This document shows positions 40,882 through 49,570 of a DNA stretch of 64,000 bases, piece after piece. The stretch covers positions 1 through 64,000 of the forward strand of contig JACYLN010000101.1 of NCBI GenBank assembly GCA_015272515.1. Direction: 5' to 3'. Position numbers and translations under genes: made by a program. The notes beneath the pieces were generated by a model that did not search any database, was not told the origin of the DNA, and saw only the letters and a program-made list of their open reading frames with translations. The stretch comes from Leptolyngbyaceae cyanobacterium C42_A2020_001 (GTDB lineage: Bacteria > Cyanobacteriota > Cyanobacteriia > Leptolyngbyales > Leptolyngbyaceae). Each line of letters opens with the position of its first letter. Positions within the stretch are counted from its first letter, which is position 1.

Positions 40882-40907
40882 ATTCTTGGGCAAGGTAGTT
40901 GTACTGC

Positions 40908-41651
40908 TTAGTTCTGCTTCTGGTTGGCGGCTTGCAGGCATGCGATCGCATCCTCCGTTTCCACTTGATCAAACGTTCGGTAAAAGCGACTGACACTATA
41001 AAACGGGCTGGGTGTTGCCAGCACAATCACCCGATCTGCCCACTCACAGAGTTTGGGAAGAATTTCTGGAGGTGTGACAGGTACACAAATCCAGATTTGG
41101 GCAGGCTGTTGTGCCCGCAATGCCTGTACTGCTACCGCCATCGTCATTCCAGTGGCAACTCCATCATCCACAATCAGCGAGATTGCCCCTTGCGGCTCCA
41201 CAATTGGACGACTGGGTGCAAACTGTTGCCATTGGCTGTAAGCCTTCTCTCGTGCCTCGTGCAATGCCATTTCGTAGAGGTAGGCGGGTTCACGGGGCGA
41301 TCGCGGTCTAGGTAGCCACAGCGTTTGCCCATCAGAAGTGACAGCCCCGATCGCCAATTCTCGATTATCAGGACGGGTAATTTTTTTTGCAACAATTACA
41401 TCCAACGGGCAGCCCAGCTTTTCTGCAACGGGAGCCGCCACCGCTAAACCTCCCCGTGGTAGCGCGTATACAATCAGTGGCAGCGAGTTTGCGATCGGCT
41501 GCTCAAGCAAAGACTCTAACACCGCTTCGGCTAAACGTTCGCCTGCTTCCTGGCGATTTGTAAAACAAACCGTCGAATCAAAATCTGATGCAAGTGAACC
41601 AGGTGCCATCACAATCTCCCCAGCCTGTGCAGTGGGATTAACTTTCATCAT
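40908..41651 (-). CDS. Phosphoribosyltransferase-domain protein
   Basis: A 247-aa type-I phosphoribosyltransferase fold. It has the hydrophobic core ALPRGGLAVAAPVAEKLGCP, the PRPP loop ISLIVDDGVATGMTMAVAVQ (the D-D-G-x-A-T-G-x-T motif), and conserved Lys in VAKKITRP. Proteins of this type (like Mycobacterium Rv0571c) are of uncertain substrate; the missing hood domain argues against purine salvage assignment. Confidence 0.8.
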   Translation of the reverse strand: MMKVNPTAQAGEIVMAPGSLASDFDSTVCFTNRQEAGERLAEAVLESLLEQPIANSLPLIVYALPRGGLAVAAPVAEKLGCPLDVIVAKKITRPDNRELAIGAVTSDGQTLWLPRPRSPREPAYLYEMALHEAREKAYSQWQQFAPSRPIVEPQGAISLIVDDGVATGMTMAVAVQALRAQQPAQIWICVPVTPPEILPKLCEWADRVIVLATPSPFYSVSRFYRTFDQVETEDAIACLQAANQKQN

Positions 41652-41834
41652 GCCTGAAAAATCAAAACCTGTTCAGGCAATCTCATAAGTTTTGAAAACT
41701 TCTTTCTTGAAATCCCAGGTTTTTGCCAAAATCCCTCCCTATAGACTGGAAAAAACTGTTAAGTTGCCTTACTCTCACACACAGATCAGTATATTTTTTG
41801 CCAATCTCACCCACGCTGAATTTCACCATTTCCC

Positions 41835-42536
41835 ATGTCTGCTGAAAGCCAAATCGACCTTTTTAATTTTTCTGATAACTCTAACCCGACTCCTCAACCA
41901 GCCATTGACCCAGAGCTGATCCCAACCAGCGCCACAATTCCTATCCCGCTGGGTACCTACAGCAGCATGGAGCAGATGAACGCCCATTGCAATCGCTGCT
42001 TCCGTTGTGATTTGGGCAATAATCGAACCCACGCCGTGGTTGGAGAAGGCAACCTCAATGCAGATGTGATGATTGTGGGCGAAGGTCCTGGACAAACGGA
42101 GGATGAAACTGGACGACCGTTTGTGGGGCGATCGGGGGAATTACTCGACAAAATTCTGGCATCCGTTAAACTGACGCGTGAGCAGGATGTTTTCATCTGC
42201 AATATTGTGAAGTGCCGTCCACCTGAGAATCGAGAACCCACGCTGCAAGAAGCAGATGCCTGCAAGGGGTATTTACTGGAACAGATTCGTATGATTGATC
42301 CCAAAATTATTCTACTAACCGGAAAAACAGCACTGCGAAATCTGGTTGGTGTTAAGGAAGGGATTACGAAAGTGCGGGGACAGTGGATTGAGCGTGATAA
42401 CCGACTGTATATGCCGATCTTTCACCCTGCGTATTTACTGCGAAACCCTTCTCGTGAAACGGGTAGCCCCAAATGGCTGATGTGGCAGGATATTCAAACG
42501 GTGAAAACGAAGCTGGATGAGATTCGATCGCGGTAG
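41835..42536 (+). CDS. udg: Family-4 uracil-DNA glycosylase (Fe-S)
   Basis: A 233-aa Fe-S uracil-DNA glycosylase. Cysteines for the [4Fe-4S] cluster: Cys52, Cys55 and Cys58 in HCNRCFRC, plus NIVKCRPPENR and DACKGYL. Catalytic and binding motifs: VGEGPGQTEDETGRPFVGR (motif A, the GEGPG-x-x-ED) and the C-terminal MPIFHPAYLLRNPS (H-P-A/S motif). It removes uracil from deaminated cytosine in DNA. ATG 41835 is a natural start; the first 30 residues are low complexity. Confidence 0.9.
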   Translation: MSAESQIDLFNFSDNSNPTPQPAIDPELIPTSATIPIPLGTYSSMEQMNAHCNRCFRCDLGNNRTHAVVGEGNLNADVMIVGEGPGQTEDETGRPFVGRSGELLDKILASVKLTREQDVFICNIVKCRPPENREPTLQEADACKGYLLEQIRMIDPKIILLTGKTALRNLVGVKEGITKVRGQWIERDNRLYMPIFHPAYLLRNPSRETGSPKWLMWQDIQTVKTKLDEIRSR

Positions 42537-42868
42537 CAGTCCCTCGCTGAATCATTCGTTGACCCAGACAACGTCGCGTAACAGATCTCAACATCGCGGG
42601 TGACCTTTCGTTTGTTGCAGTGTTGTATACTCACCGCAACAGATTTTTTAATTGTTGCGTCCAGAGAACTCTGAATTCGGCTCCATCCCGTTCGTCTCAG
42701 GTTTGGAGCGTATTGGTTCTCGGCAATGGGGAATGCGATCGCCATTTTGGCGGTTTGATAGCCTGATCAAATGACTACAACTGAATATCCAAGTGCGGTT
42801 TTTAATTTGTCCCTTGTCAAATGATTGGGCTGAATTGACCAACACTTTTAATATTCCGGAGGTTACTG
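42537..42868. other. Intergenic region upstream of the radical SAM gene
   Basis: A 332-bp gap with no credible ORF. It holds a T-rich stretch (agattttttaattg) near 42640-42660, which may be promoter sequence, and ends with a good ribosome site (GGAGG at 42859-42863). I looked for a cobalamin riboswitch and found no recognisable B12 box. Confidence 0.4.
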
Positions 42869-44476
42869 ATGAAAGCCTTGCTGCTTTGGCCCCTCATGCC
42901 CAACTCCTTCTGGTCTTACCAGGAAACATTAGACATGGCAGGGCTACGATCCACCAATCCTCCTTTAGGCTTAATAACGGTTGCAGCATTGCTGCCATCC
43001 ACCTGGGAACTTCGCTTCTGCGATCGCAATATTCGCCCCGAAACCGATGCAGACTGGGAGTGGTGCGATCTGGTGATCATCTCAGCCATGATCATTCAAA
43101 AGCAGGACTTTTACACCCTGATCCAAAAAGCATTGGCATTGGGCAAAAAAGTCGCAGTCGGCGGTCCCTACCCCACGTCCTATCCAGAAGTTGCGCTTGA
43201 GGCGGGTGCTCAGTATTTGATTTTAGATGAGGGGGAATGTACTATTCCCTTGTTTTTGGAGGCGATTGAACGGGGCGACGCACACGGCATTTTCCGCTCA
43301 GCCGAAAAACCCGATGTTACCCAAACTCCAATCGCTCGTTATGACCTGCTTAACCTCAGCGCCTATCTTGCCATTACCGTTCAGTTTTCGCGCGGTTGCC
43401 CGTTCCAGTGCGAATTTTGCGACATCATCAACCTGTACGGACGCAAACCCCGCACCAAAACTCCAGAACAGATGCTGCAAGAGTTTGAAGCACTCTACAA
43501 CCTGGGCTGGCGACGCTATATTTTTGTGGTAGATGACAACTTTATTGGTAACAAGCGCAACGCCAAATTGTTCCTGCGGGCGTTAATCCCGTGGATGGAG
43601 GCTCACCGTTATCCCTTCAAATTGATTACCGAAGCCTCACTAAATTTGGCAGAAGACGATGAACTGATTGAACTAATGGTGAAAGCGGGGTTCATCCTGG
43701 TCTTTATGGGGATTGAAACGCCCGATGTGGATAGTCTGATGGGCATTAACAAGGTGCAAAATACCCGTAAAGCACTGGTTGACTCGTGCCACAAAATCAC
43801 CCGCGCCGGATTGCAAATTATGTCGGGTTTCATTATGGGGTTCGATCATGAGAAGCCAGGCGCAGGCGATCGCATTCGAGATTTCATCCAAGAAACTGGC
43901 ATCCCTCAAGGGCAATTCAGCCTGCTGCAAGCCCTGCAAAATACCGCCATGTGGAATCGTCTGAAACAAGAAGGGCGATTACAACAGGGGTTGGGCACGT
44001 TCCATCAAGGCGCGATCATGAATTTCGTGCCGACTCGCCCAGTTGAAGAAATTACCCGCGAATACATCGATGCGTTTTGGGAAATTTACTCCCCAGAACC
44101 CTATCTCAAGCGCACATTTCGTCACTTCATGATGATGAATGGTTGGCGTGGTAAAAGCGATCGCTCCATCACCGCAGAAGAATGGCGACTTTTTTGGAAG
44201 TTACTCTGGCGACAAGGTGTTGTCCGCTCAGTGAGGCTCCGCTTCTGGTGGCAATTGGCCGCGATCGCCTTGCGGAAACCCCGCCTCTTAACTGAATACC
44301 TGGCAACCTTAGGAATTGGTGAACACTTTTTTAATTACCGCTACGAGGTGAGAGCACAACTAGAAAAACAACTTGAAACTTTGAAGCAGCAGCAGTCTAA
44401 AACGCTTGAAGATGATGTAGATCGGCAAGAAACCGCCCAGTCTGCTGAATTAACTGTGCCTGTGCGCCAACGCTAA
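42869..44476 (+). CDS. B12-binding radical SAM protein with DUF4070
   Basis: A 535-aa radical SAM enzyme. Residues ~1-150 form a cobalamin-binding-like Rossmann domain (MKALLLWPLMPNSFWSYQET, PPLGLITVAALLPSTW, AVGGPYPTSYPEVALEAGAQ). The radical SAM core has CxxxCxxC in RGCPFQCEFCDIINLYGRKP (Cys for the Fe-S cluster), VVDDNFIGNKRNAKLF and GFIMGFDHEKPGAGDRIRDF. A C-terminal ~100-residue DUF4070 tail follows (PVEEITREYIDAFWEIYSPE). B12 radical SAM enzymes usually methylate unactivated carbon. The hopanoid C-2 methylase HpnP belongs to the same broad group, but its N-terminus differs from this one. ATG 42869 with GGAGG upstream. Confidence 0.85.
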   Translation: MKALLLWPLMPNSFWSYQETLDMAGLRSTNPPLGLITVAALLPSTWELRFCDRNIRPETDADWEWCDLVIISAMIIQKQDFYTLIQKALALGKKVAVGGPYPTSYPEVALEAGAQYLILDEGECTIPLFLEAIERGDAHGIFRSAEKPDVTQTPIARYDLLNLSAYLAITVQFSRGCPFQCEFCDIINLYGRKPRTKTPEQMLQEFEALYNLGWRRYIFVVDDNFIGNKRNAKLFLRALIPWMEAHRYPFKLITEASLNLAEDDELIELMVKAGFILVFMGIETPDVDSLMGINKVQNTRKALVDSCHKITRAGLQIMSGFIMGFDHEKPGAGDRIRDFIQETGIPQGQFSLLQALQNTAMWNRLKQEGRLQQGLGTFHQGAIMNFVPTRPVEEITREYIDAFWEIYSPEPYLKRTFRHFMMMNGWRGKSDRSITAEEWRLFWKLLWRQGVVRSVRLRFWWQLAAIALRKPRLLTEYLATLGIGEHFFNYRYEVRAQLEKQLETLKQQQSKTLEDDVDRQETAQSAELTVPVRQR

Positions 44477-44492
44477 ACTTTTAAACATAAAA

Positions 44493-44521
44493 AACAGGGT
44501 GAGTTAATCGCTCATCCTGTT
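44493..44521. terminator. Hairpin terminator
   Basis: AACAGGGTGAG (44493-44503) pairs with CTCATCCTGTT (44511-44521) with one G-U pair. The A-run on its left gives a T-run on the minus strand, so it suits the peroxiredoxin gene and may also end the radical SAM transcript. Confidence 0.75.
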
Positions 44522-44594
44522 CGTTCAAATTTACAAGTCAATCATTGACCATCAATCCACCCCCATTGCTTGTTGAAGGGGCACATACAAGAAG

Positions 44595-44715
44595 AAAAAA
44601 CTAAAACTCTTGCGCTTGCCCCCTTAACCCCACCAATTCTGGGGGACATTTAAACTTCCAACTCTCCCAGAAAGGGTGTGTGGCGGGCGAATGCAAAATT
44701 CTTTATTTGTATGAA
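44595..44715. repeat. Dispersed-type intergenic repeats
   Basis: Two stretches look like common cyanobacterial intergenic repeats: cccccttaaccccaccaattctggggg (about 44620-44646) and cgggcgaatgcaaaattctt... to ...gaaccgccct (about 44685-44720). The second forms GGGCG/CGCCC-type pairing. They lie 200 bp after the radical SAM stop in the gap before the peroxiredoxin gene. Confidence 0.5.
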
Positions 44716-44726
44716 CCGCCCTGCCC

Positions 44727-45359
44727 TTACTTGTTGGGTTGGGGGGTCATACGTAGGTAAGGCTTTACTTCAGTCACACCCTTTGGAAACTTCTGCTTGG
44801 CTTCCTCAGTAGGGATCGAAGGCACCACTACCACATCATCACCATCCTTCCAGTTGACGGGGGTAGCAACGCCGTAGTTGTCGGTGAGTTGCAGCGAGTC
44901 GATGACACGCAGAATTTCCTCGAAGTTACGCCCGGTGCTGGGAGGATAGGTGAGTGTGAGGCGCAATTTCTTTTGAGAATCGATCACAAATACTGTCCGA
45001 ACGGTTACCTTCGCGTTAGCGTTGGGGTGGATCATGCCATACAGGTCAGAAACTGACTTGTCTGCATCGGCAATGATAGGGTAATTAACGGTGGTGTTCT
45101 GAGTCTCGTTGATGTCACTGATCCAGCCTTGATGGGAGTTCGTGTCGTCCACACTCAGCGCGATTACTTTGGCATTGCGCTTATCGAACTCTGGTTTGAG
45201 TCGAGCAACTTCACCTAGTTCAGTGGTGCAAACGGGGGTATAGTCGGCAGGGTGGGAAAACAACACAACCCAGCTATCGCCAGCCCACTCGTAAAAATCA
45301 ATTTCACCTTCAGAGGTTTGTTGTTTGAAGTTTGGAACGGTGTCGCCTAGTTGGAGAGT
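44727..45359 (-). CDS. 1-Cys peroxiredoxin (Prx6-type)
   Basis: A 210-aa peroxiredoxin from ATG 45359 (MTLQLGDTVPNFKQQTSEGE). The peroxidatic Cys is in HPADYTPVCTTELGEVARLK and the catalytic Arg lies further on in the conserved context. No second resolving Cys is seen, so it is the 1-Cys type, and the long C-terminal region (VNWKDGDDVVVVPSIPTEEA, FPKGVTEVKPYLRMTPQP) is typical of Prx6. It detoxifies hydrogen peroxide and alkyl hydroperoxides. An eight-residue extension from 45383 is less likely. Confidence 0.94.
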   Translation of the reverse strand, partial: TLQLGDTVPNFKQQTSEGEIDFYEWAGDSWVVLFSHPADYTPVCTTELGEVARLKPEFDKRNAKVIALSVDDTNSHQGWISDINETQNTTVNYPIIADADKSVSDLYGMIHPNANAKVTVRTVFVIDSQKKLRLTLTYPPSTGRNFEEILRVIDSLQLTDNYGVATPVNWKDGDDVVVVPSIPTEEAKQKFPKGVTEVKPYLRMTPQPNK

Positions 45360-45947
45360 CATACCTGAATTACTTCCTCGCAAATTCCAAAAATGTGTGT
45401 GCTACTATCGCTTATCGATCATGCCATAAAACCCCGGTTACCCGGTCGGAGTTTAGATCTATTTATGATTTGCCATCGCTCAGGGTTAAAGATTAACTCT
45501 TGCCCTCTGCCCTAGTAGTCACCAGCAAAAACTTTCAAGCTTTGTAGGAGGAGCGATCGCGCTACAACATAAGAGTAGTTTAGGTCTGGATGCAAGGCAG
45601 TAAACAATTGCTAATTATCGTTGCGGCAAACCCGATCAGCATTTAGAAGCATCAGTTTGTTGAGCTAGGATAGTGAACGCAAAAGTTTCTAGTGCCAGCA
45701 ATTATTTGCACTGTTTAGGATATCAGAGTTATGGCAAATATAGAACGTTGTGGAGTAAACATATTGAATTTGTATTCCTGTATCTGAATCTGAATCGACG
45801 TATCCCTCTCAATCTTGCTTGGAAGTTGTAATTTGACGACTAAACAGAAGCTTTCAATCAAAAAATGCCCACAAGCACCATTCACGCTATTCTCAGCCCT
45901 GAGAATTTAGACTGCAGAAAATTTTCAACATAACCAACCAGGGATTC
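45360..45947. other. 588-bp intergenic region with an inverted repeat
   Basis: No credible gene is present. The short frame starting ATG near 45731 is only 18 codons. A perfect 8-bp inverted repeat ATTCTCAG-cc-CTGAGAAT (45889-45906) lies 41 bp before the PpiC-like start and could be an operator. The rest is A/T-rich and probably carries promoters for the peroxiredoxin and the secretion genes. Confidence 0.45.
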
Positions 45948-46709
45948 ATGGATTCAAAAGCACTGTTGATTGTTGATGAACAACCCCTTTCGCTCAGGCA
46001 ATGCCTGAGATACTTGCAAACAGCGGGTAAATTACAGGGGTTTATTGGTGATATTTTGCGCCAGTATGTACTAGAGCGAGAGTTGGAAATGCGAGAAGAC
46101 CTGGAGATCAATCCTGCGATCGTTGAGCAGGCAGTGGTTGACTTTCGTTTGCAAAACAAACTCACAGAACCTCAAGCTTTCCAGGATTGGTTAGCTAAAA
46201 ACGGCAGCAATTACGAACTCTTCCACAATCAAATCAGCAGCAGCTTTAAGCTAGAAAAACTGAAGGCGCAAATTGCCGAAGCTCGCTTGCAGGAGCATTT
46301 TATCGAACGCAAACTCATGCTCGATCGCGTTGTTTTGTCGCGCATCGTGGTGGAAAGTAAAGAACTGGCAGAAGAACTCCATACCCAGATCACAGAAGGA
46401 GCCAGCTTTGAGCAACTCGCTCAGGAGTACTCCAAAACCGATGAAAGGGTTGCCAATGGCATGATGGGTCCAGTCAGCCGAGGGACAATGCCCGATGTGT
46501 TAAGAGCGGCGATCGATTCTACCAATCCAGGAGAACTGGTTGGTCCCATGCAGGTTGAAAACTATTGGGCGATTTTTCGGGTTGAACAGTTTCTCCCCGC
46601 TACCTTGGAAGACAACCAACTTAAACAAGCTATGCAAAACGAGTTGTTCGATCGCTGGATTGCCGAGAAAATTCAGACCATGACCGTTAAACTGCAAGTG
46701 ACCGAATAA
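45948..46709 (+). CDS. PpiC/parvulin-type peptidyl-prolyl isomerase
   Basis: A 253-aa protein: helical N-terminal domain (SLRQCLRYLQTAGKLQGFIG) like SurA/PrsA chaperone parts and a parvulin domain (VLSRIVVESKELAEELHTQI, EGASFEQLAQEYSKTDERVA, NGMMGPVSRGTMP, VEQFLPATLEDNQLK). No signal peptide is visible, so it may be cytoplasmic. It lies 71 bp upstream of the HlyB-like exporter, same strand. Such foldases accompany type I secretion exporters in cyanobacteria and may hold long repeat proteins unfolded for export. Confidence 0.83.
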   Translation: MDSKALLIVDEQPLSLRQCLRYLQTAGKLQGFIGDILRQYVLERELEMREDLEINPAIVEQAVVDFRLQNKLTEPQAFQDWLAKNGSNYELFHNQISSSFKLEKLKAQIAEARLQEHFIERKLMLDRVVLSRIVVESKELAEELHTQITEGASFEQLAQEYSKTDERVANGMMGPVSRGTMPDVLRAAIDSTNPGELVGPMQVENYWAIFRVEQFLPATLEDNQLKQAMQNELFDRWIAEKIQTMTVKLQVTE

Positions 46710-46780
46710 CCCTGTGTTCACCTTTTACCCTGCTCCCACTCGCCAGATATTTCGCCCCCCTCTACTCATCAAAACGCTCC

Positions 46781-49351
46781 ATGATTGCAAACGACTTAAC
46801 TACAAACTTGCCCTGGGATGCTCCTCCGCTCAGTTTGTTGAGTCCTGAACAGCAGGTTCAGTTCAAGCAAAAGGTGCAAGTTCGTCGGTACAGCTTAGGG
46901 GAGGTAATTTGGTCAACCGAACAACCAGGTAGCCAACTTCTGGTAGTGGCTGGCAAAGTTCGGTTAGTCCCAGAGGACGGGCAATCGGTTCTGCTCAAAC
47001 CTGGCGACTGGGTGGGAGATTTGCTTGAACTTCCAGGTGGTTGGAAAGCCCGAGCCGCAGACAAAGAATCAGTCGTTGCCATGTGGGATGCAGGACTCTG
47101 GCGCGGCATCGTTTCTACCGAGTTGGAGCGATATTGGATTTCGCAGCGGGTACGGCTCCAGCCTAAAACATCTGACGCACCCCAACCGGTTACAGGGTTT
47201 CCATTTGTAGCGGGGGTGAATTCAGGTGCGGCCTGTTTAACAATGGTTGCCAACCATTTGCAAAATGCTACTCAATTGGAATGGGTACAGCGGCAGCTTC
47301 GAGGGCAACGCCCACCAGAGTTGGTAGATGCCGCAGAAAAGCTTGGTTTGCAGTTGCGTCGCGTTGAAGTGGACTGGGCAGGGTTACATCGGCTAGGACT
47401 GCCAGCATTAATGCTTTGGCAAGAACCTGTGGTGGCTGCTCAAGGGGCTGGATCAAATGGGGCAGCAGGCTCACCGCATTGGGTTGTAGTCTACGCCATG
47501 AAGGGCGATCGCTTGATTATTGCTGATCCCCTCAATCCGGATCAAACCTGCGAAAGTATTCCCCGTTCCTTAATTGAACCAGGTTGGACGGGTGAACTTT
47601 GGCAAGTTGAAACCATCCAGAAGCAAGATCGGTTTAACCTCGGTTGGTTTCTGCCTGCCGTCTGGAAATACCGCACCCTGCTGAGTGAAGTATTGTTGGC
47701 ATCCTTCACCCTGCAAGTCATTGGCTTGGCAAGTCCCGTCATCACTCAGGTTGTGATCGATAAGGTCATGGTTCAGGGCAGCCTCTCGACTCTGGATGTC
47801 ATGGCATTTGCACTACTGGCGGTCGCCTTTTTTGAGGCAATCTTGGGCACCTTACGCCTGTTTATCTTCACCCACACTGCCCGCCGACTTGATCTCAGCC
47901 TTTCTGCTCAGCTTTTCCGCCACTTGATGCGGCTTCCCCTGTCCTACTTTGAATCCCGACGCGTTGGAGACACAGTTGCGCGAGTTCAAGAGCTGGAGAA
48001 TATTCGCCAGTTCTTAACTGGAACTGCGATGACGGTTATTTTAGACGCAATCTTTGCGGTGGTTTATTTGACCATCATGTTCTACTACAGCCCCACGCTC
48101 ACCTGGGTTTCTTTATCAGTTTTGCCGCTATTTGCCGCACTGACGCTGATTTCAACGCCCATTTTGCGGAAGTGGCTGAACGAAACCTTCAACCGCAGTG
48201 CCGATAGTCAGTCCTTTTTGGTAGAAACAGTGACGGGAATTCACTCCGTCAAAGCTCACACCGCCGAACCCGTCTCACGAGAACGGTGGGAAGGCTTGTT
48301 TGCGCGGTTTGTGCGAACTGGATTTAGAGCGTCCACAACCTCCAACATCAGCAATAACATTGCCAGTTTTCTGACCAACCTGTCTTCACTATTGATTCTA
48401 TGGTTTGGTGCCAAGCTTGTGATTGAACAGAAGCTCACAATTGGTCAGTTAGTGGCATTCCAGATGTTGTCTGGGCGCATGACGGGGCCACTGCTACGGC
48501 TGATTCAACTGTGGCAAAACTTGCAGCAGGTGTTGTTGTCCGTCGATCGCATCGGGGATATTCTCAACACGGCTCCTGAAGCCGAAGCTGGCAGTGGTTT
48601 AGTGTTGCCACCCCTGAGAGGACAGGTGGTTTTTGATCAGGTCTTTTTCCGCTACAAACCCAATCAAGAACCTGTATTGCGGGGAATTTCCTTCACCGTT
48701 GAACCAGGAATGCTGGTGGGGGTTGTTGGACGCAGTGGTTCTGGCAAAAGCACCCTCTCCAAAATGATTCAACGCCTCTACTCACTAGAGTCAGGACGCA
48801 TTCTGATTGACGGATTTGACATTCGCACCGCCGATCTAGGTTCCCTACGGCAACAAGTTGGGGTTGTTTTACAAGAAGACTTCATGTTTAACGGCACCAT
48901 TTACGACAACATCAGCCTGGGCAATCCCGATGTTACCCCTGAGCAAGTGATTGAGGCTGCCCGTCTTGCTGCTGCCCACGATTTTGTGAGTGAGCAACCC
49001 CACGGGTACGAAACCAACATTGGTGAACGAGGCACCGCCCTTTCCGGTGGACAGCGACAACGCCTGGCATTGGCTCGTCTGTTTCTTTCGGATGCACCAA
49101 TTCTATTACTGGATGAAGCCACAAGCGCTCTAGATAGTGAAACCGAGCAACAGGTGCTGCAAAGTTTGCAAAAGGTTGCCGAAAACCGAACCGTCTTTTT
49201 AATTGCCCACCGTTTTGCGCCCCTTAAGAAAGCGGACTTGATTTTGGTGTTAGAAAAAGGTGTGTTGGTAGAAAAAGGAACCCATGATGATTTGCTGCGG
49301 AGTAAGGGACTCTATTGGTCGCTGTACCAACGTCAGCAAGCCGCTGTTTAG
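46781..49351 (+). CDS. Type I secretion ABC exporter, HlyB-like
   Basis: An 856-aa exporter. Residues ~20-120 resemble a cyclic-nucleotide-binding/CRP domain (VRRYSLGEVIWSTEQPGSQL, KVRLVPEDGQSVLLKPGDWV). Residues ~145-280 are a C39-like domain in which the catalytic Cys has become Ser (NSGAACLTMVANHL), although PHWVVVYAMKG and IADPLNP keep His and Asp; it should bind but not cleave substrate. Six membrane helices follow (~300-580), then the ATPase: Walker A GVVGRSGSGKSTLSKM, signature ALSGGQRQRLALARL, Walker B ILLLDEATSALDSETEQQ. It resembles the Synechocystis Sll1180-type exporter. No HlyD membrane fusion protein is adjacent. Cargo is probably the 2739-aa and 812-aa proteins downstream. Confidence 0.92.
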   Translation: MIANDLTTNLPWDAPPLSLLSPEQQVQFKQKVQVRRYSLGEVIWSTEQPGSQLLVVAGKVRLVPEDGQSVLLKPGDWVGDLLELPGGWKARAADKESVVAMWDAGLWRGIVSTELERYWISQRVRLQPKTSDAPQPVTGFPFVAGVNSGAACLTMVANHLQNATQLEWVQRQLRGQRPPELVDAAEKLGLQLRRVEVDWAGLHRLGLPALMLWQEPVVAAQGAGSNGAAGSPHWVVVYAMKGDRLIIADPLNPDQTCESIPRSLIEPGWTGELWQVETIQKQDRFNLGWFLPAVWKYRTLLSEVLLASFTLQVIGLASPVITQVVIDKVMVQGSLSTLDVMAFALLAVAFFEAILGTLRLFIFTHTARRLDLSLSAQLFRHLMRLPLSYFESRRVGDTVARVQELENIRQFLTGTAMTVILDAIFAVVYLTIMFYYSPTLTWVSLSVLPLFAALTLISTPILRKWLNETFNRSADSQSFLVETVTGIHSVKAHTAEPVSRERWEGLFARFVRTGFRASTTSNISNNIASFLTNLSSLLILWFGAKLVIEQKLTIGQLVAFQMLSGRMTGPLLRLIQLWQNLQQVLLSVDRIGDILNTAPEAEAGSGLVLPPLRGQVVFDQVFFRYKPNQEPVLRGISFTVEPGMLVGVVGRSGSGKSTLSKMIQRLYSLESGRILIDGFDIRTADLGSLRQQVGVVLQEDFMFNGTIYDNISLGNPDVTPEQVIEAARLAAAHDFVSEQPHGYETNIGERGTALSGGQRQRLALARLFLSDAPILLLDEATSALDSETEQQVLQSLQKVAENRTVFLIAHRFAPLKKADLILVLEKGVLVEKGTHDDLLRSKGLYWSLYQRQQAAV

Positions 49352-49570
49352 AAAAGACTTTCACCGTATAATACTTCGGCATTGCGATCGCGTTATTGAA
49401 AAAACGTGCTCGTGCGATCGCGAATCATCTCCGTGCAAAATTACGTGTATTTACGGGGTAGCTTTTGCCCCACCTGCGTGAAACCCACGAAACACGTAGG
49501 TAATTTGGCTTATTTTTGTAAAGATCTACGAATTGTGTAAGTCAAATTCGTCTCATGGGGCATTATATCA

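Noticed and set aside
42537-42868. Cobalamin riboswitch before the B12-type radical SAM gene
   Set aside because: No recognisable B12 box or matching stem arrangement.
42869-44476. Assignment as hopanoid C-2 methylase HpnP
   Set aside because: Shares the broad B12-radical SAM/DUF4070 layout but the N-terminus differs from what I recall of HpnP, so only the family is named.
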